Shown one piece after another: positions 1 to 12,000 of a stretch of DNA of 64,000 bases. This DNA comes from Ilex aquifolium. Taxonomy: Eukaryota > Streptophyta > Magnoliopsida > Aquifoliales > Aquifoliaceae. Below the pieces are notes generated by a model, which made no database searches, was not told where the DNA came from, and saw only the letters and a list, made by a program, of their open reading frames with translations. Location: positions 17,323,501 through 17,387,500 of the forward strand of contig OX637401.1 in assembly GCA_951799425.1 (NCBI GenBank), given 5' to 3'. The position numbers were made by a program, and so were the translations under genes. Position 1 is the first letter of the stretch, and every line of letters begins with the position of its first letter.

Positions 1-147
1 CCGTGTAGGAAAAAAAAAGATGACTAAAAAAAAATAATTTCAGTACTGCTATAGTGTCGACAAGAAACAGGATCATAGTAACGATTACCTTTTTGAGAAT
101 GAGAGTATCCCAAAAAGACACTTAACCGAGTGAAGTGTAAGTTTATC

Positions 148-1992
148 TCAACCCGAACCAAGAAGATGGACAAATGTACCACAACCAAAGACACGAGGAG
201 TTGGACCAACTGGCGGCTTATATGTATAAAACAACAAGAAAGGAGATTTGCTGTCCAAAATAGGGGCAGGCATGCAATTAATAAAATAAACTAAAGGAAG
301 AATAGCATCAGCACAATATGAATTTGTCACATGCATATTAAACATCAAGGTGCGGACAACATCTAACAAAAGATGATGTTTACATTCGGCAACACCATTT
401 GTTGGAAGGTATGAGAAAATGTGATTTGATGGATAATGTCATATTCAGCACAAAAGATTTTCATAAATAATTGAGTATACTCAAGGGTATTGTCAGACCG
501 AAGAACTTTAATACGTACATCAAACTAAACCAAAATTTTATTATAAAAGATGGTAAAGACAAAAAGCAATTTAAATCGATATTTCATAAGAAATAACCAA
601 GTCATACGAGAGAAATTATTAACAAAGATTATAAAATATTGAAAACCTAAGATACTTTTGACTCTTACAGGACCCCAAATATCTGTATGAACAATATGAA
701 ACGGAATAGACTGACAGTGCGATGAACTCGGAGGAAAAGAACTACGGTAATGCTTGCCTAATTGACAAGCCTCACGTTCTAACACAGAAGAAGAACTCAA
801 ACCAGGAATAACTTGATGAAACTTTTGCAATGAGAGATGACCCATTTTGGAAAAGGCACCGAAGGGGAGACACAGTAGCACTCAAAGCATGAATAGATCC
901 ACCAGAATTTAAATAGTATAGATCATTGCTTTCATGCCTCAAACCAATCATCTTTTTCGTCTTGAGGTCCTGAAAAAACACGAGGGCATGGAGAGAAGGT
1001 TAAGGATTTAGTTACCTAATTCACAGATAACAAGTTAAAGGAAAAATTAGGAAAAAACAAACTAGAGGTTAGTGACATAGACTGAGTAGGACGGGAAAAG
1101 AGCCATCAGCTATCACAATACATGAGTTAGATGAACGAATATTAGAAAATAACGAAGATTTACTAAACATGTGAGCACTAGCTCCTGAATCAATGATCCA
1201 AGATGAAGAAGAAGGTTGAGAAAAACCACACATGCAGAATTATCTTTATTAATAAGACCTGCAATAGGAACCATATTTCAAGATCGTGGTATCGACCATT
1301 GACTTAGAGACTTCTGAGACACATAGGTCGCAACGTCACGCCACAGCGCGGTATTAGGTGATACGATCTAACAGAAAACTTTGAACATAACGAGAGATTT
1401 AGGTCACATCGCGGCGTCGCAGAATCGTATTGGCCGATTTAGTGATAATAATTCGGCAACTCGGGATTGACTCGGATATAACTCGAACGACTCAGCTAAA
1501 TTGTGCAAGACTCAAAGTTTATATGTATCATGTAACAGTATCACCCCGGAAGATGTCAAGTCGAATACGATTCGGCCGATTCGTTTCGGTATCGGCCAAT
1601 ACTTTGAACCATGGTAAGAACAGACAAATGTGAAAAAAGTGAAGGTAATAGTTGGATGAATTGACGAAACTGAGAATAAAGATCATCATGGAAATAAGTA
1701 CTAGATGCAACTGGACCATTGGTAGAGTCTAATGTGCTAGAGAAACCGAGTTATCCTAAAAAACTTAATTGACATATGTTAGTCTCTCATACTTATCCCA
1801 ACAATAATCCTCAATATGTTTTGTGTCACCACCATAAGTACACCTCCACGCACAACGATGACCACTACCAGAGCGACCACCATAACCACTACGTCTTGTG
1901 CATATGCCACCACGACTGGCATTATGGAGCGGATCACGACCGCCACGACCACCACAATTTCCACCATTCAAAGTCATCCTAGAGCAACCCAT
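148..1992 (-). pseudogene. Copia gag-pol polyprotein fragments (gag, GAG-pre-integrase, integrase)
   Basis: The minus-strand reading at 1992-1765 contains a glycine/arginine-rich gag tail followed by a Cys/His knuckle remnant ending in HIEDYCWDKY. Around 1190-1010 the protease-proximal region reads as a secreted-looking serine-rich segment (SAHMFSKSSLFSNIRSS). At 981-772 comes the GAG-pre-integrase start (FFQDLKTKKMIGLRHESNDL) and at 881-525 the HHCC-type region into the integrase core (HTDIWGPVRV, with the first catalytic Asp). At 369-148 lies the integrase C-terminal part (VRTLMFNMHVTNSYCADAIL, then RVFGCGTFVH). These are hallmark copia segments in the correct order. Several frames are needed, so no functional protein is possible. 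Confidence 0.8.
1322..1611. other. GC-richer insert interrupting copia gag
   Basis: Copia-like reading is lost between about 1322 and 1611, and gag resumes at about 1612. The inserted stretch is richer in CG than its surroundings and has repeated ATTCGG/CGGCCGATT-type words. No clean target duplication or terminal inverted repeat was found, so its class is unknown. The boundaries are approximate. Confidence 0.3.
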
Positions 1993-2770
1993 AATCTATT
2001 ATACGAGGTCAAACCAAGAAAAGAACAAACAATCCAATAATACACAACGGGTCAGCAATCACACTAGCTAATGTAAATGAAATAGCCACAAACTACACAC
2101 CACAACTTAGAATACCCAAATCACAATCCTGAAAGCAATTCTGAGGTGAAAACCATGCCTAATCTAACCAAAAAAAAACAATATGTGCATCACACTCTTT
2201 ATGGTCCAAGAGAATAGGGTCTTCGGATTGTTGGTTTGCCCCGAATTTTATAACCCAAAGAAGAGATGGATCTCGTCTTCTCCATAGCCTAAAGACATCT
2301 ACAAACCCTAGCCCCAGTTAGCTCCCCAACTCCGGCAACAACCACTGACTGCAACACCAACAACTACCAAATAGATGATCAACGACGTTAGCAACAACAT
2401 CCACAACCGACAACACCCACGACAAGGGGCAAATCGATCATAAGACACTTTAATCGATTCGTAATGCTACAAATCAAACCCATTAGCAACCAAAAAACTT
2501 TTGCAACACCTTAACTCATTTACCAACACAATATTTAGTCAATCATTTGGCAACCAATACACAGCAATGACATGGGAAGTTTACACAACCAACACCCACG
2601 ACCACTATTCATCCGCAACGGGTTTAACCTAGTTGTCTAGTCATGGGCCCTGTATAGAACAGAGAAGCAAAACAAAAAAGAGGACAAAAAAAAACAAAAA
2701 AGATAGAAGAGATGAGGGGGATCAAATTTCTAAATAATATTCAAAAACTAGAATCAAATTTCAGATCCAC

Positions 2771-2782
2771 GCTCTGATACGA
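2771..2782 (-). other. Copia primer-binding site (initiator tRNA-Met type)
   Basis: The plus strand reads GCTCTGATACGA. Its complement resembles the usual copia PBS matching the 3' end of initiator tRNA-Met (TGGTATCAGAGC), with one mismatch. It lies 9 bp inside the LTR end at 2792, which fixes the minus-strand orientation. Confidence 0.7.
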
Positions 2783-2791
2783 AGTTAAAAT

Positions 2792-2949
2792 TGTAGAAGC
2801 TATATTAGGATTTGTAAGAGAAGGAGAAAAAAGAATAATTTGTTGTGTAGGCTTTGTTGCATTACACCCTCTTATTATACTAAACTGATATTATGAGTAA
2901 TTACATTATTACCCTACACAACTAATCATATAAAATAAGAACACTAACA
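2792..2949 (-). repeat. 5' LTR of the minus-strand copia element (158 bp)
   Basis: On the plus strand the segment starts TGTAGAAGC and ends ACACTAACA, giving TG...CA termini on either strand. Its position next to the PBS identifies it as the LTR. Its length fits short-LTR copia lineages. The partner LTR is outside the window, so the end at 2949 rests on termini only. Confidence 0.65.
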
Positions 2950-4411
2950 TTTAAATATGGGAATCATTCTCTAGGCTTGATTTGAGCATCAAATGCAATA
3001 CTTCTTAATTTGCTACCCGAGCCAAGTATAAATGTTTTACCAAACCCAAAAATGTTTAGACTCCTTTCTCTCCTACTGACTATGAATACTCAATTGGTTG
3101 TCGAGCACACCCTTTTTGACATTCGGACCGGTAGCATGAGATCATAGTCTAGTCTAGATGGAGCATTAGATGTATCACACAGTTTAGTAGAACAAACATC
3201 GTGTGTGTTGATGATTTATGACGTAATTAAGACCTTTTGACTATGTAGGAATGTTATTCTAGTATAAATGTGCTTCCTACTAGTAAAAACCGAGATGTCT
3301 TAATGAGTTCGATGAATAACCATTTTACCACAACTAGTGTATGAGTTGTTGGGTTAAGAATGGCAGGTGGACTCAGAGATCCATCTGCCCTCTCGATGGG
3401 GTCTACCCTCACCGGATGGGGCATGACAATTAACCCCAAGTTTAACGACAAGCAATAAACACCAAATCTAAAATATGCATATGCTAATATATATGATGAT
3501 AATAATTAAAGATCCCCTTTGCATGTTGTGTGTGCATGTGTGCACCCCAGGCAAAGATCTCTAATTAGGGAACCGAAGAGTTGCCTCCCTCAAATTTTCT
3601 TGTTGGCCTGAAAAAGCGTTCCAGTGGTATTTGTTGCTCATTCTGCCTATACAACACATATCTATCTTTGGAAACCTATAGCTTCGGATAACTACCTATT
3701 CTATTGAATCCCCCACACCCGATCTGTTATTCTTGTTCTTTAGCTAGGTTATCAGTGTCACCATAACGAAGTCCCAAGTAATCCGGCCGGCTGGAGCTGC
3801 ATGATGCAAGGGTGAATACTTTAGTAGGGACAACTCTAGAAAAGTTTTAAGAAGCTATGAGAAGAGTGATCCTTGCATCATCATGAAAAGATAGAGATAA
3901 TGTTAAAAGAATGGAAAAAATTTCTTAAGTGTTTCAGCTTTAGGTCTCAATTAAGATGCTGGCTCAGGTATTGTTGAAAAAAGTGAACCTAAGCTTCTCA
4001 CTCCGGTTATGATTTCCAGTATTGCACCATTTTTTTTTTTTTGCTTAAAAAACATTTTAACAAAAAATATTGTCAAACCATCTTTGAAAAAGCTTTTGAC
4101 AAAAAAGCTTTAGAAACAATTAAAGCATTACAGTTTCAGCAGGCATGCTTCATCTCTGCAAATTAAAAAAGCTCAATAAAGCTGCACCAGCAACAAAAGG
4201 GTAAAGATTGTAACTCTAAAAATAAAGTGGGGACATGCAGAGAATCTGGATGAACATGTGTGTATCGGGTTAGTTGGCCTTGAAGAAACCCCTTATATCA
4301 TAAGAAGATAAAACACATAGGTGCCAATAATAAGCAAATGCATCTCAAAAGAAATTGATTGAGTGATGCAGCCCATAAGATGTTCAACGAAATACAAATA
4401 TAAAAATGTGA
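2950..4411. other. Unassigned intergenic or intronic stretch
   Basis: No supported gene. A T-tract lies near 4030. The 65-codon minus-strand frame around 3254-3451 has no recognisable domain. I looked for RAD50 exon 6 here on the minus strand and did not find it. Confidence 0.4.
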
Positions 4412-5690
4412 TAATTGAGTCTAGTTGAGTGGTTTTTTGAGTTACTTTAAGTAGGTTTGCTGATATTTGGCATTAAATGGGTATTTTTTATATTTTTAGA
4501 GTTTAAGGTATTTTCGTAATTTCTAGATATGCCGGAACGGGCCATAGTATGACCCATGGGTCATCTTTTGGGTCAAATTCTACTATTGGATGGTTGTAGA
4601 GTTTAGAGTCCTAGTTCTAGTTTATGTTAGTTTCCTACTCTTTAAGTAATTTAAAGTCTTTGTAGTCCTAGAATCTTTGGAGTCCTAATGAATTCCAGGG
4701 TCCAAGAGGGTTTTTTCAGGAAATGATATAAAGGTGCCTCAAAGCTGATACACAAAACACAGCCCTAAGTTGTGAGATCTGAGAGTGTTTGATAGAGCCT
4801 TTGGCTCCCAGTCTCTCCTCTTACCCTCCCAATCTCCTATCTTCTCTGCCCTTTCCTTATCTATTAGGATACTTTTCTTTATCCCTTTCTTCTCCTTGTG
4901 AATGCAAGGCTCCTAGAGGGTTCTAGGTTTCTCCCATTTCTTTCCTTCTCTCAACTCTCTCCCAATGTTTTCAAGGCCCCTAGTGTATTCTAGGGTTTTT
5001 CCCCACTTCTTCCTTCTTTTGAGAGTTTTTGAACATATCCTGCTTATGCCCTCATCTCTTCTCCTCTATATTCTCCTATTCTATCAGACTAGGGAAACAA
5101 AATGCAGTGCAATGTGCAAATCCCCGAAAATTCATATCCGTAGGTGTTCAGTAAAAGTCCAGAACCAAAAGCAGTTTAGTCTGCCCAAAGTTGACCAAAA
5201 GAAAATCATTCCTATGTGGATTCATTCATGCAGTGGGCTTGTAGATTCCAATTCATGGACAACGTTAAAACTGCTGTGAAGTTTGGCAACGGGTTCAAGA
5301 AAAGAAAGTGGCAATCCATGGAATTTGGAGTTGGTAGAAGTCTTTTGAATCTTGAAATGTATCAAGTAGTTCTAGTGAATTTAGGCTAGACTAATTCTGA
5401 TGACATTTCTTATTTGGATTTCCACATAAAAATCGTGTGTTTCTACCTGTATGATTGACTCATTGAGCCCAAACACACTAGGTCGATATATTGATTATAG
5501 GTGATTGAGCAATCTCATTGTCATTGCATACAATTTATCTGCCTATTACGACATTTGTCTTGATTGATTTGTCGTTTTGTTCCACATATTTACAAATTGG
5601 TTGTTTATTGGGTGATTAATTTTAATTTGTGATAGAGACCTATTCACCCCCTCTAGGTTTGTCATATTGGATTTTGACATCAGACGTATT
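4412..5690 (+). repeat. Possible degenerate LTR (copia-like)
   Basis: The segment has a TATA-like GATATAAAGGTGCC near 4725-4738, a pyrimidine-rich leader (4800-5070), and near its end CCTATTCACCCCCTCTAGG (5639-5657), a sequence common just before the PBS at the 3' end of long copia LTRs. A degenerate PBS-like TTGGATTTTGACATCAGA follows. No target duplication or second LTR was found, so the boundaries and class are tentative. Confidence 0.3.
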
Positions 5691-5971
5691 TTGCAATCAG
5701 GAATCACCCATGAAGTTTACAAACAGATATAATCAAATGGCTAGGATAATGAATGGGAAAACAGTCTTGCAGTCATGAAACCCATGTAGTTTCCTTAACT
5801 ACATCAGAAACCAGCAAGAGGAAACTCAACTGATGGCATCCATAGCATACCAACCTTTGCTCCATTTAAACGCCTATAAAAAATTTCCGTTTAACTAAAA
5901 TAAAGAGAGAGAGCACATTATTTTCTATGCTATAATTATATCATTTAAAAACCAAAGGGAAAAGACAAGAC
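5691..5971. other. RAD50 intron 5, proximal part
   Basis: Starts at the donor of exon 5 (minus-sense AAG|GTCTTG at 5971). No exon 6 is seen to the left, so intron 5 spans at least 5971 bp inside the window, or the gene is broken. Confidence 0.5.
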
Positions 5972-6086
5972 CTTGTATGCAGCATCTTTCAAGGTTTGTA
6001 GATTCTCCAACTTCAACTTGTACATCTTTATCTCTTGAGCCTGATCCTTGTGAAGCTTTTTAATAACCTCCAAAGCCTTTGTATAT
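5972..6086 (-). CDS. RAD50: RAD50 exon 5 (start of coiled coil)
   Basis: This 115-nt exon completes the split Arg codon and then reads [20 protein letters not shown] and 18 more residues ending DAAYK. Heptad-like charged and hydrophobic spacing marks the start of the RAD50 coiled coil. Its acceptor is GTTAG and its donor AAG|GTCTTG. Confidence 0.92.
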
Positions 6087-9000
6087 CTAACCAAATGGAA
6101 ATATCAATAACAAGTTCAAGAAATTTGAAGTAGGTTAGTCATCGTAGAAAAAGGTTGTATATGCCCAAGAAATGTATTGCTCAGGCCCGCAAAGAAATAA
6201 ATGCCCCTTTAGCCATTTCAACTACCTCCAGATCTTGTAGTCGCTGAATAGACTGAACATCAAAAGTCCAAAACTAACTAAAAGGAAATGTGATATTTAT
6301 ATTTATCAATACCTTTCTTGTAGCTGAAACCTTCATGTACAAGTTCAAAACTCAGAAAAACTCAAAATCAGAGACTTATTTGCATAATCCTCGAAATTCA
6401 AATTAACTTATTCGACAAATTATTTTGCATTCTAAGTACCCTTAGAGGGATACTGGTAAAGGAATACCAGCATCATAAAGGAAAAAATATCTGCACTGCC
6501 TAAGAGGAAATGGTGGGAGGGAAAAAACTGTCATTTTCTTGTGCTTGACATTCTCTTAAAACAGAATTCTGCATTAAAAAGATCAATGGCCTCTTTAGAG
6601 GACTTGTAATGACAACAAACCACAATCTCAACATCACTGATACCAGAGAGAAGACTATCAAGCAAGATACGGACATATCAAAGAACAGCTAAGAGCCCAG
6701 ATAGCCAGCATTAATGCCAATAAACTATATCCAAGAGTATCATAGCAAATGGATACAAAAGAGCCTGGAAAGCATACAGAGCAGTAACTATACTCCACAG
6801 GATCTTAGCCCATGGGTGTTGCCCACCCCCCAATAAAACAGAATGGCACCCTTTAATAAATCTTTTACTCATCCATAATGGAAACGATCTCTCACTATTT
6901 TGTAAAAAAATAAAATTATTCAGCTCCAGAAAAAATTTGCAAATTTTCTTCACTTATTCTGCAAAGTTTTCAATTTTGACTCAGCTGAAGAAATCCTTCA
7001 TTTTTTGAAATTAGTACTAAAAAACTCTAATTTCAATGAGGGCTGATTACTTTTTGAAAAGAATATAATGAATACAAAAACCCCAGCTTTGCTGACTTTC
7101 TTGTAAAAATACTTCACACCAATTTCAGGAAATGTTAAACAAGTTGTTAAAGCATACTGGTAAACACCTGGTACATTCTATGTGTGAAACTACACTGTAA
7201 AATGAAATATTATTGCTTTCCCAAAAGCAGTCTTAAAAGGTATTCTATTTCTACCATCTTTCGATTATAAACCAGAAAACACTACTAAATTCATTAAATT
7301 ATGCAAGCTTGTGTAGAACATATCTAATCAATGGGAAAGCACGTATTGGACACTATCGTCTGGGGAAAAAAGAAAAGAAAAGAATAGAAAAGAAAGCTTG
7401 CATGTATCCGCTAAAATTCTGTTAATGGGATCCATAGATAATATGCATTTCCAAACCATAACGAAAGTGATCATAAAAATGTAAATTTTAGAAAGCAATA
7501 ATGAAAAAGGATATTCATGTAGAAAAATATAGGATATCACATTGTTTACATAAAATATATGATGTTACGGTTTCTTTCTTTCTTGCAATTTTTCTTTTTT
7601 TCCAACACACGTATGCACATATAATACTGTTTTAGTCATGTTAAGATGAGCAAAGGTGTTGTGCATTGACTATTCCTCATGGTGCAATAATACTATGATA
7701 TACTTTAGTGGAGAAGACTTTAACTTATCTTTCTCCACAATTGCATTGTTTTTTTGTGGAACAGAATATTTAGTTTGACAAGTATGAGTGATTATTGGGT
7801 CTTTTTCTTCCATTTCCGTTGAGGCTTCAGGGGTTTGGGGAGGATTACAAAGGGGTTACCCTTTGGAATTATGCAATCTTTGCTACATTTTGGGTCATTA
7901 CTCATTTGGAGGGAAAGGAATCCTAGAATATTTGAAGACCACTATGAGACGGTGGATGGCTTATGAGATAGGATTTAGTTGTTAGCATCTTTTCGGGATT
8001 TGTTTTCTAAGGATTCTAAGGGTATTCTGCTTTTCTGGATTTTGGTGGGATGAAAGTGTCATGTGATTCACAGATTATTCTATTATCTTTCTATATTTTT
8101 AAAAATTTAGGTAGGACTGCTAATCCACCTACTCTATTTTGGACATAATACTTTCAAATCAATGGAATCGTTTTGTTTCATATTGTTAAAAAAAAAATGA
8201 GCAAAGTGTGCCATTCCAACTGCAGGTTGATCAGGAAAAATCATACACATGTAGATTGCAAACAGATAGTATGAATAAAATTGGAATGATATAGCAAGCT
8301 CAGTCCAAAAACAAATGTGGCTTTAAACCAATAGTCAATTGTGCATAGTCAGGACTTCGAAGAAATACCTAGTTGCTGAAAAGATATCATCGAACTTTTT
8401 TTTCAATGTAGAAGGATCCTGCAATGGCCAGTTGGCCTCATCTTGGTGTACAAATATTACATTTTCTAGTACAGCCTTTGAAACGCCCATAAGGGCAGGG
8501 ATTTCCCGGTCCATGTCAGCACATCGATAACTGAGGCAAACTTTCTGCATTTGGGAAACAACAAAAAAAATTCTTGTGAAGTAGATGCTAGTGTAACATC
8601 AAGATTCATCAAAAGATTCAAAACCATAAAAGATATTCTTACAAGGTAAATTAAGGGAAATGAATAGGCCCATTCTGGATACAAATCCTAAGACATGTAG
8701 AAAAGCAACAAGTAGAGCAATAGCGACCCAAGAAAATAAAAATAACATAGAAGAGCAAAACCAATAAACACCTCAGTTTGAATCAAATAACCAAATCGAA
8801 CATGGACATGTTCTCCACTTTAAGCTAGAGATAGTCATTCCAGAACTCCATGTGTATAAATATGTGCATACCTTTTGCTGTCCCATGATGTAGTTGACTC
8901 CACGTTGTTGGTTTTACAACACATTGTTGTGTCTACAACATGATGTCTCATTTAATTTTGCAAATTGTTGTTTATTAGACATTTATGAAACTAAGATCTA

Positions 9001-12000
9001 CTATTCTTACCTACCACAAAGTGTGTGTATCTTTATAACTTCAAGCCAACATGATGTTTGTCAGCTCAATCACTAGCATATAGAAAATAGTCATTAGTCA
9101 TACACAACAACATCCAGCCAGAATAAACAAGAATAAAAAAGATAAGTAAATTTTAATTACTATAAAAGCAACAGGGATGTTCTTTTAAAAGGTCTCTTAT
9201 TAAGACAGGTTCCTGAGCCAACATATTCTAAGCGACTCATGAGTAATAATATCTTGGATAGAACACATAGAACTAAAACACACATATGGTAGAAATAACA
9301 GCTTAAATGTCAGAAACTCTTTTAGGACCAATGGAAAAATGGCTAATGTTATTGGTTGTAGAACACCAAAATCGCCAGAAACGTCTCCGTACATACAAGA
9401 ATTTGAGCTACGCACTACGATCTCACAATTTCACCGGCCAAAAATAATAATCTCCAAATATCAACGAATGTTGAAACCATTTCGAACTTATAGCCATAAT
9501 GCTTTCTTAAGCACAAACAAACCTAGAATCAGTCTTACTCCAGAGTCCAGACCAGGTATCATTTTAAGTTCTTCCAACACCCTTAAATCTCAATAGTCAT
9601 AGCCACTATCACAAAAAAAAAAATTCATTTTCTATTACACTAACCAATCAAAATCACAATATTAACATCCAATTTCACGCTCAATCTTATAATACGTTTG
9701 AGGACCCTGATTGAAAATAACCCATTAATCACTTCTTAAATTCAATTTAGCATTCACAAATAACCAAACAAAACAAAGGATAAACAAATACAACAGAATC
9801 ACAAAATGCGTTTTATTTTTTTTTGATATCCTCAAGCCAATCATTAAAACCTTGGAGAAAATCTATTTTAGCCTCCCCTGCAAACCAATCTAAACTAAAA
9901 AAAGGTCCGGTCCATGAAGCTCTTGCCACTACAGAATTTGGAGAGGATCAGATGCATGCAAACTTACCCCTGCAAGCAAAGAGACTGTTTCCGCAACTCG
10001 AACCCTTGACGTCCAAATCAAAATGGAGCAATCATGTCGTTGTACCGAGGCCCACTCTCTTTGACCAATCTAAACTATTAACACCATTAATAGAAATGAT
10101 AAAATGACTTTGATACCTTCAGTATCTCAATCGGTAATTCTGACGCATGTGACATTTGGATTATCAAAGTTTTATTGCCCAAAATTTCAAGTGGCCAATA
10201 GGTAGGCCGTATCATATCGTGTACTACTGATGTAGGATAAGGTGCAGGTTTGGATCCATCTTGTTATTGAACCAATCTTGTAATAAACCCAAATATAATG
10301 GGCCTTAAATAGATATCCAATTTGAGCCCAACCTCTAGAAGTTTCTAGAAAGATATTAATGTGAGTAGTTGAGAAATATAGTTGGAAGATAATAAAAGTA
10401 TTATTGTGAGTAAGTGGAGTTGGTAGACATATTTAAAAAATGTATTAAGGTAGATAGTTGAGAGATAGTAGAGTTATTATAAGTGGTTGGGTGCATTCAA
10501 TATAGGTAGTTGGGAGATGGTAGAAGAGTCCTATACATAGTTATTAAATCGTGTATCGGAAGGCGTATCGTTTTTTAAAAATAGTGTATCGTATCGTATA
10601 TCGTATCGTGTATCGTAAGATACGGTGCATTTTTAAATAAATAATAATAAAATATATATACCTTTGAAAAAAAATCATACACTCGTTAAAAACATAACAT
10701 TTCATTAATACTCCACCAACTATTCAAGTCATCAACATAATTCACTAATATTATAATGCAAAGTTCCCAACCATATTATAATGCCACTATTTCACAAAAT
10801 TAAAATTAATCAAGATTCAGAATTTTTATACAAAATATATATATATATTTGGCTTTGTAAATAAATTAACATAATTTCTCATAATTTCTTACACTGCACA
10901 GAACCACAGGAGTCGATGGAGACTAGGAAGAAGAAGAAGAAGAAGAAGAAGGCAGCTTCGATGGAGTACCTGGAGAAGGAAGAAGAAGGCATCTTCGATG
11001 GAGACTGGGCTTCGATGGAGGCAGCTTCGATGGAAGAACAGAGAACACCCAGAGTCGAGGACCAGCGAACACCCACGAGTCGTCGTTGAAGGCTAAAGAA
11101 CACCCACAGTCGAAGACCAGCGAACACCCAACGAACGTCGTCGAAGGCTGAAGAACACCCAGAGACCCAGAGCCGAAGACCAGCGAACAACGAAGAAGAG
11201 AAAAGAGGGATTTTAATTTTTTTTTGTAAACCCTAGCCCTAAAACGACGTCGTTTTCAGTGGGAGGTAAAAAAAATCAGTCTCTTATTTTAGCCAAAACA
11301 GCGTCGTTCCATCTAAAAAAAAAAAAAAATTTAACTGGTTTGCGCGTATCGTTTGTATCGTACCGATACGTATCGTATCGTAAAAACGTATCGTGTATCG
11401 GACGATACAACGCAAAAACGATACAGACTTACGATCCGTATCGTTTTCCCTCCGTATCGTGACGTATCGTACGATACGTATCGCGTATCGTACGATACTA
11501 ACAACTATGGTCCTATATAAAAGGTCTTTGTGTAACCATTTGAAGCATTCAAGTTTGAAATCTATAATATTTCTTGAGAGTTTTCTCTTATATTCTATGT
11601 GGATTTAGAGTGTTTGTGTTCTTAACACTTGAAAACGGTGATTTCCTTGTCCCTTCATCTACCGCTGCGTCAATTGGTATCAAAACCTTGACCGCTAATC
11701 TATAAGGTGGTGACAATCTTTCTTATGACGGTGATCATGCAGAAGAGGTTCTTGTGAGAGCCAAATTCTTAGATTTCCAACGACAACAACAATAGTAGTT
11801 CTAACAGTTCCAACAATCCTTACAATAGTTGCGGGCTATGATTACCCAGTTGACGTTGAGTCCAAACCAGGATCCCGATAAAGAGAGGGTACAGAACAAC
11901 GATAGAACTCGTGTTCGACCCCTTCAAGATCATATTCCTGTCTATCCAGCAAGACAGAATGTTCATGGTGTACCTGTTTGTGTAGCATCTACAGCAAATT

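Larger units (their letters stand above)
1..2949 (-). mobile_element. Ty1/copia retrotransposon remnant, 5' part (minus strand)
   Basis: Read on the minus strand, this stretch gives, in order, a short LTR (2792-2949), a primer-binding site (about 2771-2782), gag with a zinc-knuckle-like segment, the protease-proximal region, the GAG-pre-integrase segment and the integrase core. The element leaves the window at the left edge, so reverse transcriptase, RNase H and the second LTR are not seen. Every domain is broken by stops and frame changes, so this is a dead copy. It could lie in a later RAD50 intron, since RAD50 runs on the same strand and no exon 6 was found between it and exon 5, but that is inference. 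Confidence 0.85.
10228..11672 (+). repeat. 5' LTR of the intronic gypsy element (split by an insert)
   Basis: Starts TGATGTAGG and ends CTGCGTCA. It aligns along its length with the 3' LTR (16559-17020) except for a 974-bp insert plus 8-bp duplication at 10536-11517. Without these it is 463 bp. The core promoter downstream of the insert includes TCCTATATAAAAGG. Confidence 0.92.

Noticed and set aside
1776-2040. Plus-strand His-rich and Thr-rich frames (HHHKYTSTHNDDHY and similar)
   Set aside because: They are shadows of the Gly/Arg-rich copia gag tail on the minus strand.
10879-11190. 103-codon minus frame with repeated LRLWV peptides
   Set aside because: Explained by the tandem repeat inside the hAT-like element; it starts and ends in low-complexity AAG/T runs.
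10548-11495. CGTATCG arrays considered as a CRISPR-like or satellite array
   Set aside because: Units are short, irregular and confined to the two ends of a transposon with a target duplication; there are no spacers, and the DNA is from a plant.
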